The notes beneath the pieces were generated by a model. That model was not told the origin of the DNA, did no database searches, and saw only the letters and a list, made by a program, of their open reading frames with translations. A DNA stretch of 64,000 bases. Origin: JAAYJM01 sp964498585. GTDB taxonomy: Bacteria > Bacteroidota > Ignavibacteria > Kapaibacteriales > UBA2268. Shown piece after piece: positions 9,241 to 17,552 of the stretch. The stretch's first letter is position 1. Every line of letters begins with the position of its first letter. The DNA is taken from NCBI GenBank assembly GCA_964498585.1, contig CAZCHH010000009.1, positions 1 through 64,000 of the forward strand, given 5' to 3'. The position numbers and the translations under genes are program-made.

Positions 9241-9651
9241 TTAAACTTTTTTAATTAAAGTTAATATGTTTTTATTATTAATTCTTTCATAATCAATATT
9301 ATCCATAATATTCTTAACAAAGAAAATACCCAAACCGCCGATTTTCCTTTCTTCTAGCGATAATTCCGTGTTGGGGTCTTCTTTTAAAAGGGGATTAAAT
9401 TCAATACCATCATCTGTTATAGTTATTTTTAATTCACGATTTTCCAAAGAAAAATCAAGATTGATTAGATGTTCATTATTATCTTTAAAAGCATAATTGA
9501 TGACGTTTGTAACTGCTTCTTCCAATGCAAGATTGATATTAAATGTATGCTTAGCAACGGCTACCCACTTTTCTGAAAGTTGTTCAAGAAAGTTATCAAG
9601 TAAAATAATTTCGCTTATTTTATTTTTTAATGTTATGCTTGCTGTTTCCAT
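9241..9651 (-). CDS. Anti-sigma factor-type serine kinase (RsbW/SpoIIAB-like ATPase)
   Basis: The 136-residue protein is a single GHKL ATPase domain. The N box is LALEEAVTNVINYAFKD (about residues 40-57), the G1 box is ITDDGIEFNPL and the G2 region is RKIGGLGIFFVKNIMD. The absence of a phospho-acceptor domain and the small size match anti-sigma kinases. It would bind ATP in the cytoplasm and phosphorylate the STAS protein encoded just downstream. The two genes are the first members of a minus-strand run that ends with a GH57 enzyme. The target of the switch (sigma factor or another protein) is not visible. Confidence 0.88.
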   Translation of the reverse strand: METASITLKNKISEIILLDNFLEQLSEKWVAVAKHTFNINLALEEAVTNVINYAFKDNNEHLINLDFSLENRELKITITDDGIEFNPLLKEDPNTELSLEERKIGGLGIFFVKNIMDNIDYERINNKNILTLIKKV

Positions 9652-9682
9652 TTGATAGTTAATTATTAATGGTTATTTGGTT

Positions 9683-9717
9683 ATACTTCTTCCCAAGTTG
9701 CACTTGGGAAGAAGTAT
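9683..9717. repeat. Near-perfect palindrome, module E copy 1
   Basis: A 35-base palindrome (ATACTTCTTCCCAAG at the left, CTTGGGAAGAAGTAT at the right, around TTGCA) lies just before the anti-sigma kinase gene. The core CTTCCCAAGTTGCACTTGGG recurs at 47972, 48074 (inverted) and 51713. Confidence 0.75.
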
Positions 9718-9742
9718 TTCATTTAAGTTTTACTTTTTAAAA

Positions 9743-10190
9743 TTATTAACTCACCTTACGCATTCCCCTCTTGAGAGGGGCAGGGCTGATACGTTCTCTG
9801 AATCCACTTGTCTTATTCCAATCTCAAGAGTAATGACACGAAGATTAGTTAATAATTTGAATTTTTTTTAGCATAATTAATTTATTTAACTTTTATTATC
9901 TTTTTTATAATAAATAAAAACTTTAATAATAAAATCTTTTAACACCTCCCCTACCCCTCCTTATTAGGAGGGGAATAAGAACTGTTCTATGTCTTAGCGT
10001 TCCCCTCCTAACAAGGAGGGGTAAGGGGAGGTGTATTATACTTGATTTAAACACGATAATATTTTATCATTTTATTCTGATATTACAAATATGGACAGCT
10101 ACTTGAAATATTAGCAATTATCCATAATAATTAATTTCTTATCTTCGTGACATTACTCTCAAGAGGGGAATGGTAAGGTGAATTATTAAT
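9743..10190. repeat. MITE-like inverted element, module D copy 2, interrupted
   Basis: The gap 9652-10280 holds a second module D, reversed relative to 3556-3905. The left end reads TTAACTCACCTTACGCATTC and the right end GGTAAGGTGAATTATTAA. Inner inverted words are ATCTCAAGAGTAATGACACG (9819) and TCGTGACATTACTCTCAAGA (10145). Core words such as CTTTAATAATAA and AATTATCCATAATAATTAAT also occur in copy 1 as complements. Copy 2 is longer because a separate palindrome has entered its core at 9943. Confidence 0.8.
9943..10033. repeat. 91-bp palindromic insertion inside module D copy 2
   Basis: The ends are CACCTCCCCTACCCCTCCTT and its near-complement AAGGAGGGGTAAGGGGAGGTG. The middle contains a second inverted pair (CCTTATTAGGAGGGGAATAA against TTCCCCTCCTAACAAGG). 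It is GC-rich compared with its surroundings. The matching position in copy 1 (near 3755) reads straight through without it, so this is a clean nested insertion. Confidence 0.75.
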
Positions 10191-10217
10191 TATCTTTCTT
10201 TATAAACTCATTAACCC

Positions 10218-10283
10218 AATATCACTTATCATTAATCATTTATCATTTATCATTAATCACTTATCACTTATCATTTATCACTA
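10218..10283. repeat. Degenerate ten-base tandem repeat (ATCATTTATC type)
   Basis: Roughly six tandem units of (C)ACTTATC/ATTTATC/ATTAATC run into the end of the CoA-transferase gene. The period is about 7-10 bases and the units are imperfect. There are no unique spacers, so this is not a CRISPR array. Confidence 0.55.
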
Positions 10284-11474
10284 AATAACTTGCTTTTCTT
10301 TAAATTCCTTAATTTCTTCTAAAGTATAACCAACACCAGTTAGGATTTCTTCCGTATGCTCTGAAAGAAATGGAGGAGGAGCTTCGACTCCGCCGGGAGT
10401 TTTTTCAAATTTTGCTGTAATATTAAATAGTTTTAAATCACCAACACCTTCTGCGTTTACTTGCTCAAAAGTTTTGCGATGCTCAATTTGAGGAGCGGAA
10501 AGAGCATTTCCTAAATCAAGGATAGCTCCAGATGGAATATCGTGTTTGTTCAAAATTTCTACCCAGTAATCAGTATTTTGTTCCATCAATTTTTCATCTA
10601 AAAGCGGTTTTAAAACGTATCTGTTTTTTTTGCGTGTATCACGTTCTTTGAAACGTGGGTCTTCTTTTAGTTCAGCAAGATTTAAAATATCAGCAAGATT
10701 TTCCCATTGCTCCTGTTTGTTTGCTGCAATGTTTAAATATCCGTCCTTTGTTTTGAAAACGCCGGAAGGAGCAGCAGTAAAGTTTTCGTTGCCCATAAGC
10801 TGTGGCTGCTGTCCGCCAATCATAAGGTTTGCTACCACCCAACCCATAAGTGGCATAACTGAATCTAGAAGTGCGATGTCGATGAACTGTCCAATGCCAG
10901 TTTTTTCTCTGTAATAAAGAGCTGAACTAATAGCAAAGGCAGCGTTAAGACCGCCTACAGTATCGCAAAGCGGAAAGCCGGCACGAAGCGGATTAAGTCG
11001 TTCATCGCCATTGATTGCCATTACACCGCTTAATCCTTGAATGATTTGGTCGTAAGCCGGTTTGTCGGCATCGGGTCCTGTTTGACCAAAACCGGAAATG
11101 GCGCAATATATGAGCCGTGGATTAATTTCTTTTAAAGTATCATAGCCGACCCCGAGCCGAGTCATCACACCGGGACGGAAGTTTTCTACGACTACGTCAG
11201 CAGTAGCAGCTAATTTCTTAAAAATATCTTTTGCTTTTTCCTGTTTTAAATTTAGTGTAACAGATTTTTTGTTAGCGTTTTGTGCGAGAAAAGATGTTCC
11301 CATTAGTTTTTTATTGTAGTCGGGAACGCAGCCCAATTTGCGGGCTAAATCGCCGTCTTTGGGATTTTCTATTTTTATAACTTCAGCTCCGAGCCAAGCT
11401 AAATGTAATGTTGCAAAAGGACCGGACAGAACGTTTGTCAAATCCAGTACTCTTATTCCTTCCATTAGTTTCAT
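10281..11474 (-). CDS. Family III CoA-transferase (CaiB/BaiF type)
   Basis: I chose the ATG at 11474, preceded by AAAGGAGAATAT, over an in-frame start 36 bases upstream; the protein is then 397 residues. It opens with the family hallmark LMEGIRVLDLTNVLSGPFATLHLAWLGAEVIKIE. It continues with DVVVENFRPGVMTRLGVGYDTL, and PAYDQIIQGLSG with the catalytic Asp142. The C-terminus includes IPSGAILDLGNALSAPQIEHR. Such enzymes move CoA between carboxylic acids in the cytoplasm. The substrate cannot be read from the sequence (formyl-, carnitine- and succinyl-CoA types look alike). It stands alone between two repeat-filled gaps. Confidence 0.88.
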   Translation of the reverse strand: MKLMEGIRVLDLTNVLSGPFATLHLAWLGAEVIKIENPKDGDLARKLGCVPDYNKKLMGTSFLAQNANKKSVTLNLKQEKAKDIFKKLAATADVVVENFRPGVMTRLGVGYDTLKEINPRLIYCAISGFGQTGPDADKPAYDQIIQGLSGVMAINGDERLNPLRAGFPLCDTVGGLNAAFAISSALYYREKTGIGQFIDIALLDSVMPLMGWVVANLMIGGQQPQLMGNENFTAAPSGVFKTKDGYLNIAANKQEQWENLADILNLAELKEDPRFKERDTRKKNRYVLKPLLDEKLMEQNTDYWVEILNKHDIPSGAILDLGNALSAPQIEHRKTFEQVNAEGVGDLKLFNITAKFEKTPGGVEAPPPFLSEHTEEILTGVGYTLEEIKEFKEKQVI

Positions 11475-11582
11475 ATATTCTCCTTTGTTGTATTTTAATT
11501 TGCTTGTCATACTTGATTTTCCAAATAATTTGGAAAGTTTTTAAATTGATATGACATTTTATATAAAATTTTTCTTTTTTTA

Positions 11583-11850
11583 ACTTTCGCAAAGTTAAAA
11601 AACTTTACTAAAGTATGTTCCTTCAAAAAAAATTGATGCCATTCTGAAATCCCAGATAAAGCAAATGCTTCATTGTCATTGAGATGACATAATTTTACAC
11701 AGTCATTCTGAGCGCAGCGAAGAATCCAGAGAATAGTGCTTAAAAAGAAATGTTTCTGGATTCTTCACTGCGTTCAGAATGACTGTGTTAAGCGATGTCA
11801 TCTCCATTTAAATAAAAGTCTTCCTTTATCGGAAGATTACCAATGACATA
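11583..11850. repeat. Composite repeat I-H-B-H' upstream of the CoA-transferase gene
   Basis: This block holds four modules. Module I (AACTTTCGCAAAGTTAAAAA) is at 11583-11612. Module H is at 11637-11690 (CCCAGATAAAGCAAATGCTT). Module B2 is at 11702-11783, with arms GAGCGCAGCGAAGAATCCAG and CTGGATTCTTCACTGCGTTC. An inverted H is at 11791-11848 (GATGTCATCTCCATTTAAAT). The two H modules face each other around B2, giving a larger inverted structure of about 210 bases. Confidence 0.78.
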
Positions 11851-11874
11851 TAAAAGTTTATTAAAACTATAGAG

Positions 11875-12113
11875 TCATACACACTTTTGGTTTCTTGCCC
11901 ATTTAATACCTTCAGCTACAATATTTTCATCAATACTATTTTTTTCTATATGCAATTCAACTTGCTTACAAATATCACCAAGTTGGATTGGTTTATAAAC
12001 TTTTTTATTAATAAGTTTTTTTTAAAACAGAACTTATTTCATTCATTGAAAATTGCATTAAAATTCTTCGATTCTTCTATTATTGTGTCTATATAATCTT
12101 CTTTTAATCTCAT
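11875..12113 (-). pseudogene. Possible decayed small gene, two frames
   Basis: Read on the minus strand, ATG at 12113 opens MRLKEDYIDTIIEESKNF and stops after 24 residues. In another frame the DNA then codes for KPIQLGDICKQVELHIEKN... and ends ...GIKWARNQKCV before TGA at 11875. Both pieces are hydrophilic and helical with normal-looking codons, as expected for one small protein broken by a frameshift and a stop codon. I recognise no family. It may equally be non-coding DNA. Confidence 0.3.
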
Positions 12114-12268
12114 AAGTTAACTTATTATGTTTTAATTATTAAAAAATTCTTCAACATAATATTTACAAAATAACGAAAATATATTCATTTAAAAAAGATT
12201 GCATTTTAAACTTTGAATTAATCGAAGAATTTATTAAGTTGATTTATTTTAAATGAAGAGGTAAAATA

Positions 12269-14650
12269 ATGAATAAAAAAATACTTTTTATGATAACATT
12301 GGTTTTCTTGTCTTTGAATCTTATTGCTCAAGAACCAAGTTGCAAATCTGACTTATCAAAGAAAAATACAGAATTTAAAGTTGTTGAATTCCAAAATAGT
12401 AAGAGATTTTTCGATAAATCTGCACTGGGAATAACAAACAGTAAAGATTTTTTCAGAGAATTAATTCCGTTTGGGCAGGCAGAAGTATATAACCCGGGAA
12501 AGTATAAGAGCAATTTTAAATTATCAGATTCGTTCCTTTCTGACGATAATATGTATTTAAATGATTCAGTTTTTCTCAAAAAATTATTGCCTGCAGGCCA
12601 AAATCTTGGAGTAAAAATTAAAGTAGCTACAAGAAAATTTGAAATCATTTCTCCTTATAATTTGACAGATGAAGCAAAAGCAGCTGTTCAAAAAGCCCCT
12701 AAATGGATTAGAAATGTGTTAGAAAGCACACTTTCTCAACTTTATCAAAATCGACAAATTGAATTAGCAAATATTATCAATAATTCAAACGACCCGTATA
12801 TTGATGAAATTGCTTATGCAATCGCTTATTCTTCAACCGTATATTTAAATGGTCCTTATTGCTATCCCCAACTATTTATCGATAATGCTCAAGACATATA
12901 TTCTCATGACACACATCTAAATTACGTAGAAGTTGTTGATTATGGGACCTCTGATACCGATGAAGATTATTATTCAACCTTAAAGTATTACAAAATTGAC
13001 GCTGACAATAATAAAATTCAAATCGAAGTACCTAAAGAAATCTATTATGAATATGTGGTTCATCCAAAAATTACCGATGAAATACCTGCATATATAGATG
13101 CACAAGCAGTTGAATACGGTTCTAACAATTCACATACGCTTAATATTACTGGCCCTGAAACAGGTAAATTTTGGAGAGATTACTTGTTTAATCATACAGA
13201 AGAAAGAATAGATGTATCGGGAACTTATTATCCTGTTTTAAAAGAAAGTATGAGTCAATGTGAGGTTTTGTGGGACGAAACAAACATTAAAAGCAGCGCT
13301 GTAAAAGAAATTACTAATTGGATAAATGATGTTATGGATTTTACTTCCGGAGTCGAAAGACCACATCAGCCAATTAGAATTTATTCTTTACATATAGGTC
13401 GTTGTGGAGAACACGAAGACTTAGCTGCTGCTGTTGCAAGAGCTTGTCTAATACCTTGCAGAGGTATCGAAGCATATTCATCTGACCACGTCTGGAATGA
13501 ATTTTGGGATGAACAATGGTGGCAATGGGAACCAGTAAATAATTCTTATAAAGATTTTTATTGCTATTCTAAAGGTTGGAAAAAGAAATTTGGTTCAATA
13601 TTTGCCCGAGAAAGCTCCGGTGCCGTTGTTTCTGTTACTGATAGTTATTGCGAAAACACATCACAGCTAACAATTTATGCGTTAGATGCTAACAATAAAC
13701 CTATTGATGGTGCTTTAGTTCAAATAGCTGCTCAAGGAACGATTAAAAACCCAAACCCACAAGAACCAGACCCAATCATTTATGATACTTATGGAACTAC
13801 TGATAATGAAGGAAAATGTGTTTTTGCTGTTGATAGTAATGTAAATTATTTTGCCAGAGTTGATTGCAGTATTGGAAGTAGTCCTTCAGCTTCAAATAGC
13901 GTAATTCCTTTAATGCAGAATACTCTACCAGATACTTCCTACCAATTTTTTATTGGAATATCAAATTCAATGCCCAGAGCGAAATTTACAAATATCAATA
14001 TTCCATCAGATACAACGGTTCTTTTTAGTTTGAAAGTTAATTACACTTTGCATAATTCTTTAATAAAAAACTTTATGTATTTTGATGACCTTAATAATCA
14101 GCGGATTTATTCTAAAGGACCTGTCATTGAACCAAATATTTTTATAACTGATGAAGAAAATTTCAATAAAATGGTTAATAACACTGATTTTCAGGCAATT
14201 TCCAAAACAAATGAAGCAATTAGCAATTCATTTTCATTTAATATTAGCTCTGAAGAAAAAAACTGGTATTGCATCTTTAATAATGACAATATTCTAAACA
14301 ACTACGCTTCTTTTAGTGCTTCATTTGCTTTATATTTATCTCCATTGCTCTCAGTTGAAAATAATAAAATTGAAGATAATTTTGAAATTTCTATTTTTCC
14401 AAATCCAGTAACAAATGAAGCTCAAATCACTTTTAATATACAAAATCGTAGTTTAGTGAATTTAGAAATTGTTAATTCAAATGGTTATGTTGTTAACAGT
14501 ATAGTCAACACTCAATTAGAAAAAGGAGAATACAAATACAATTTCCAGTGCAATGATATTAATATGAATAGCTTAAATTCCGGTATCTATTTATTGAGAT
14601 TGACTAAAGATAATGCAGTAATTACTAAAAAGTTCATTATTTTAAATTAA
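12269..14650 (+). CDS. Secreted transglutaminase-like protein with T9SS sorting domain
   Basis: The 793 residues start with a signal peptide (MNKKILFMITLVFLSLNLIA). A transglutaminase core is visible: Cys379 in GRCGEHEDLAAA, His407 in SSDHVWNEFW, then WQWEPVNN, where the usual third Asp may be replaced by Glu. A carboxypeptidase-regulatory-like beta domain follows (LTIYALDANNKPIDGALVQIA...DNEGKCVFAV). The last 80 residues are a typical T9SS C-terminal sorting domain (ISIFPNPVTNEAQITFNI...GIYLLRLTKD...KKFIILN). It should be exported and cell-surface bound or released; the reaction could be proteolysis or crosslinking. RBS AGAGGT lies upstream. It is monocistronic. Confidence 0.85.
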   Translation: MNKKILFMITLVFLSLNLIAQEPSCKSDLSKKNTEFKVVEFQNSKRFFDKSALGITNSKDFFRELIPFGQAEVYNPGKYKSNFKLSDSFLSDDNMYLNDSVFLKKLLPAGQNLGVKIKVATRKFEIISPYNLTDEAKAAVQKAPKWIRNVLESTLSQLYQNRQIELANIINNSNDPYIDEIAYAIAYSSTVYLNGPYCYPQLFIDNAQDIYSHDTHLNYVEVVDYGTSDTDEDYYSTLKYYKIDADNNKIQIEVPKEIYYEYVVHPKITDEIPAYIDAQAVEYGSNNSHTLNITGPETGKFWRDYLFNHTEERIDVSGTYYPVLKESMSQCEVLWDETNIKSSAVKEITNWINDVMDFTSGVERPHQPIRIYSLHIGRCGEHEDLAAAVARACLIPCRGIEAYSSDHVWNEFWDEQWWQWEPVNNSYKDFYCYSKGWKKKFGSIFARESSGAVVSVTDSYCENTSQLTIYALDANNKPIDGALVQIAAQGTIKNPNPQEPDPIIYDTYGTTDNEGKCVFAVDSNVNYFARVDCSIGSSPSASNSVIPLMQNTLPDTSYQFFIGISNSMPRAKFTNINIPSDTTVLFSLKVNYTLHNSLIKNFMYFDDLNNQRIYSKGPVIEPNIFITDEENFNKMVNNTDFQAISKTNEAISNSFSFNISSEEKNWYCIFNNDNILNNYASFSASFALYLSPLLSVENNKIEDNFEISIFPNPVTNEAQITFNIQNRSLVNLEIVNSNGYVVNSIVNTQLEKGEYKYNFQCNDINMNSLNSGIYLLRLTKDNAVITKKFIILN

Positions 14651-14740
14651 GATTTCAACTTTTTTGTTGTATTAAGTATATGTAATTTCATTTCCTATTT
14701 GAAATAATACATATAGTTGTATATAATAATTAATATTTTT

Positions 14741-15257
14741 CTGTCATTCCAAATCCCCAGATAAAGCAAATGCTTTATTATAATGGAGATGACAACATTA
14801 AATGTGTCATTCTGACGGATGTCAGAATCCATCTTATTATTATTCAACGCTATTCAATTTTAGTTAATTCATTGAAGCATTTGGGCTTGCCCAAATGTAT
14901 CGTGAGCAAGCACACTTGCTTTCCTAAGATGGATTCTGGCAGGCACCTGAATCCATCTTGGTTTTGTCTAATCAGAACGGACAAAGAGGCCATTAGTTGT
15001 TAGTAAAAATACTAATGAGTAACAACTAATGATAAAAAAACAAATCAACCATCGGGTTAACCCGATGGTTGATTATAATGATAGATTCTGACATCCTTAC
15101 CATTGACATCTTTTTTTGTCGGTCATTCTGAAGCGTTGTGAAGAATCCAGAGAAAGTGGTTTAAAGGAAATATTCTGGATTCTTCGTTGTGTTCAGAATG
15201 ACAGTGTTAAGTTATTTCATCTCCTTTTAAATAAAGTATCTGCTTCATTTTGGAGTT
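14741..15257. repeat. Large composite repeat block H-A-G-F-B-H'
   Basis: The gap 14651-15277 contains several modules. Module H is at 14741-14793. Module A copy 2, reversed relative to A1, starts at 14804 (TGTCATTCTGACGGATGTCA). A G-type palindrome is at 14992-15032 (TTAGTTGTTAGT...ACTAATGAGTAACAACTAA). Palindrome F1 is listed separately. Module B3 is at 15122-15202 (arms GAAGCGTTGTGAAGAATCCA and TGGATTCTTCGTTGTGTTC). An inverted H is at 15208-15257. The long frame at 14770-15003 is made of repeat sequence and is not a gene. Confidence 0.75.
15043..15074. repeat. 32-bp perfect palindrome, module F copy 1
   Basis: AATCAACCATCGGGTT and its exact complement AACCCGATGGTTGATT join without a spacer. 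The same palindrome with one mismatch is at 63155-63184. As RNA it would form a strong hairpin, and as DNA a cruciform. It lacks a T-run, so a role as terminator is doubtful. Confidence 0.8.
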
Positions 15258-15277
15258 CGAGCAGTTTTATCAAAAAA

Positions 15278-15640
15278 CTAATTCTTTACTAGGTTATTCT
15301 TTTCCCAAGTAAACTGGTAAGTTGTCCTAGAGCTATCAGAACAAACAATGATGTATTTAATACTCATTGGAGCTATAATTTGTGCTTCTGATGTTTGGAA
15401 TTTCACTTTTTTATCAACTTCAACTCTTTTCAAAATCAATTCCTTTGCTGCACTATCAGAAATAAAACCATCTACACGAATTGTGTATCTTTTACCATAA
15501 ATTGTTCCATCGCCAAAAATAGTTGAGTCTAACTTGGCAATTTCACCACTGCCTTTTTCTTTATTAGGGCCTTCTTTTTCAGAACAGGAAACGATAACTA
15601 TGCTAAAACAAGCAATTAGAATTAGTAATAAATTTTTCAT
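15278..15640 (-). CDS. Small lipoprotein of unknown function
   Basis: The 120-residue protein has a lipoprotein signal (MKNLLLILIACFSIVIVSC, lipidated Cys19) and then a charged linker EKEGPNKEKGSGE. The mature part (KRYTIRVDGFISDSAAKELILKRVEVDKKVKF...) has alternating strands. I recognise no family. It ends 38 bases after a repeat block and lies 72 bases downstream of recQ on the same strand. A functional tie to RecQ is unlikely, since one is a membrane-anchored envelope protein and the other is cytoplasmic. Confidence 0.65.
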   Translation of the reverse strand: MKNLLLILIACFSIVIVSCSEKEGPNKEKGSGEIAKLDSTIFGDGTIYGKRYTIRVDGFISDSAAKELILKRVEVDKKVKFQTSEAQIIAPMSIKYIIVCSDSSRTTYQFTWEKNNLVKN

Positions 15641-15712
15641 AGCAATTATTTTTTAATTAATAATAAAATTTTGAACTAAATTACAATAGAATTTGTTTTT
15701 ATACAAGAAAAA

Positions 15713-17428
15713 TTATCTGCAGCTTGAGCAACGCCCACATACAGATTGGTATTCGTCATCTTCAAAGTAGTCTAAAATAAAATTTCTCTTGCATTTGTCA
15801 GTAGATGCGTATTCAAATACAAGATTCGCTTTTTCGTAAGCCCTGTCCCTACGTCTTTTTATATCTTTAAAATCAACAGGTATTTCGTTGTCTTTTCTTC
15901 TTTTATCTAACAAAATAATTCCCGGCGGAGTGGGCATTGTAAAATCAATTAATCCACTTAATTTGAATGAATTTAGAGCTGTTATAAATTCGTCATAATG
16001 AAAAAAATATTTCTTTAAAAAGTAGTTAATATTAAATTCAACCGGTCGATTGAATGCCGATGACGAAATTGAACGCAGTATTGCTTCCAAAATCTTTTTA
16101 CGCTGCCCTGTAATGTTTGTGTAATATTCTAAAAACCTTTCGCGTGAACTGTTTAGTCTTATCATTGAAGGAACAAATTTTACATTCTCAGTAATAATTT
16201 TTGCTTTATCAAGAAATTTTAAGATGGATTGGCAGGAATATATCGGAATTTTGGATAAATTTGAGATTTGCTCTACTGAAAGAGTTATTGGCAAAGATGA
16301 CATTTCATTAATTTTTACATTATGAACATCATAAAGAGCATTATAAACACAGACGAATTCATTGAAAAACGGATAGTTTGAATTAATAAAAAAGTCTTGC
16401 AAATAAGTATCATTATCGTTATAAAACAAATAGCAGTAAGCTCCTTTTCCATCGCGACCGGCACGTCCTGCCTCCTGATAGTATGCTTCGAGCGTTTGCG
16501 GCAAATCTGTATGAATGACATTGCGGACATTTGCTTTATCAATGCCCATTCCAAAGGCATTTGTAGCAATAATCACAGAACTTTCCTTATTCAAAAAAGC
16601 TTCCTGTGTTTTCTTGCGCGTTTTGTCTTCCAGCCCGGCATGATAAATCAAAACATCGTGCCGCATCTCCTGAAGCAATGAGCCGTATTCTTCTACTTTC
16701 TTTCTTGTTCCACAATAAATTATTGTTGAACCACTCTTCGTTTTGTCAAGAACACGGGAAATGCTGTTTTCTTTCTTATAAATCACTTCCTTTGTAATAT
16801 AGTGCAGATTTGGTCGGTCGAAACCACGTATGAATTTCTTTACATTCTTTATTTTTAGCGATTTTATTATATCATTCTGGACTTCTGGGGTAGCAGTTGC
16901 GGTAAGGGCAATAATTGGTATTTGGGGCAGTTCTTCCAATGTCCTTGAAATAAGCAGATAAGAAGGGCGGAAATCGTGTCCCCATTCTGATATACAGTGG
17001 GCTTCGTCAATTGCGAGAAAAGAAATACGAATGAGTTTTAAAGCTTCGATAAAACGATTGCTGTCAAGTCGTTCCGGCGCTATATAAACAATTTTGTAGT
17101 TTCCTTCAATCATTTCGTTTATACGAAAATTCATCTGCTCAAGCTCAATGGAACTGTTAATAAAAGTTGCAGGAATGTCAATTTTATTTAAGGTATCTAC
17201 CTGGTCTTTCATCAATGCAATTAATGGGGAAATCACTATTGCGGTTCCTTCGGAAATAATTGCTGGGAGTTGGTAGCAAAGCGATTTTCCGCCACCGGTT
17301 GGCATTACTACAAGCGTGTTCTTTCCTTCTAATATCGTTTGAACAATTTCGTCCTGCCCTTTGCGAAAGCAATCGTGTCCAAAGTTTTCCTTTAATTTTC
17401 TATTCAATAATTCAATGCTATACTTCAT
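15713..17428 (-). CDS. recQ: RecQ-family ATP-dependent DNA helicase (short form)
   Basis: The 571-residue protein has Walker A MPTGGGKSLCYQLPA (43-57), DEAH box 141-144 (AIDEAHCISEWGHDFR), ALTATATP, the motif IV-VI block FGMGIDKANVRNVIH and QEAGRAGRDG. It unwinds DNA 3' to 5' in recombination and repair. A winged-helix-like region follows. The zinc-binding cysteines are at the extreme C-terminus (Cys546, 564, 567, 570: CGRCSSCR) instead of directly after the helicase core, and there is no HRDC domain. This matches the second, shorter RecQ class seen in Bacteroidota as I remember it. A full-length RecQ may exist elsewhere in the genome. Confidence 0.9.
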   Translation of the reverse strand: MKYSIELLNRKLKENFGHDCFRKGQDEIVQTILEGKNTLVVMPTGGGKSLCYQLPAIISEGTAIVISPLIALMKDQVDTLNKIDIPATFINSSIELEQMNFRINEMIEGNYKIVYIAPERLDSNRFIEALKLIRISFLAIDEAHCISEWGHDFRPSYLLISRTLEELPQIPIIALTATATPEVQNDIIKSLKIKNVKKFIRGFDRPNLHYITKEVIYKKENSISRVLDKTKSGSTIIYCGTRKKVEEYGSLLQEMRHDVLIYHAGLEDKTRKKTQEAFLNKESSVIIATNAFGMGIDKANVRNVIHTDLPQTLEAYYQEAGRAGRDGKGAYCYLFYNDNDTYLQDFFINSNYPFFNEFVCVYNALYDVHNVKINEMSSLPITLSVEQISNLSKIPIYSCQSILKFLDKAKIITENVKFVPSMIRLNSSRERFLEYYTNITGQRKKILEAILRSISSSAFNRPVEFNINYFLKKYFFHYDEFITALNSFKLSGLIDFTMPTPPGIILLDKRRKDNEIPVDFKDIKRRRDRAYEKANLVFEYASTDKCKRNFILDYFEDDEYQSVCGRCSSCR

Positions 17429-17552
17429 AAATGCAAAATTACGAAAGATAGAGTTTAAAAAATTTTTAATTTTTAATTTTTTTTTGAGATAAAATTCAAA
17501 AAAATGTGTTTTTATAATTAGAGTATGTTACAAAATAAAAAAACTTTTTATA

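Noticed and set aside
10218..10283. Short tandem repeats resembling a small CRISPR array
   Set aside because: Units are about 7-10 bases, contiguous, degenerate and lack spacers; no cas genes are nearby.
11887..12096. Plus-strand open frame of 69 codons
   Set aside because: Lies antisense to a better, though broken, minus-strand coding signal and shows low-complexity Phe/Ile/Asn composition.
14770..15003. Open frame of 77 codons
   Set aside because: Composed of reversed module A and G sequence, with no protein-like composition.
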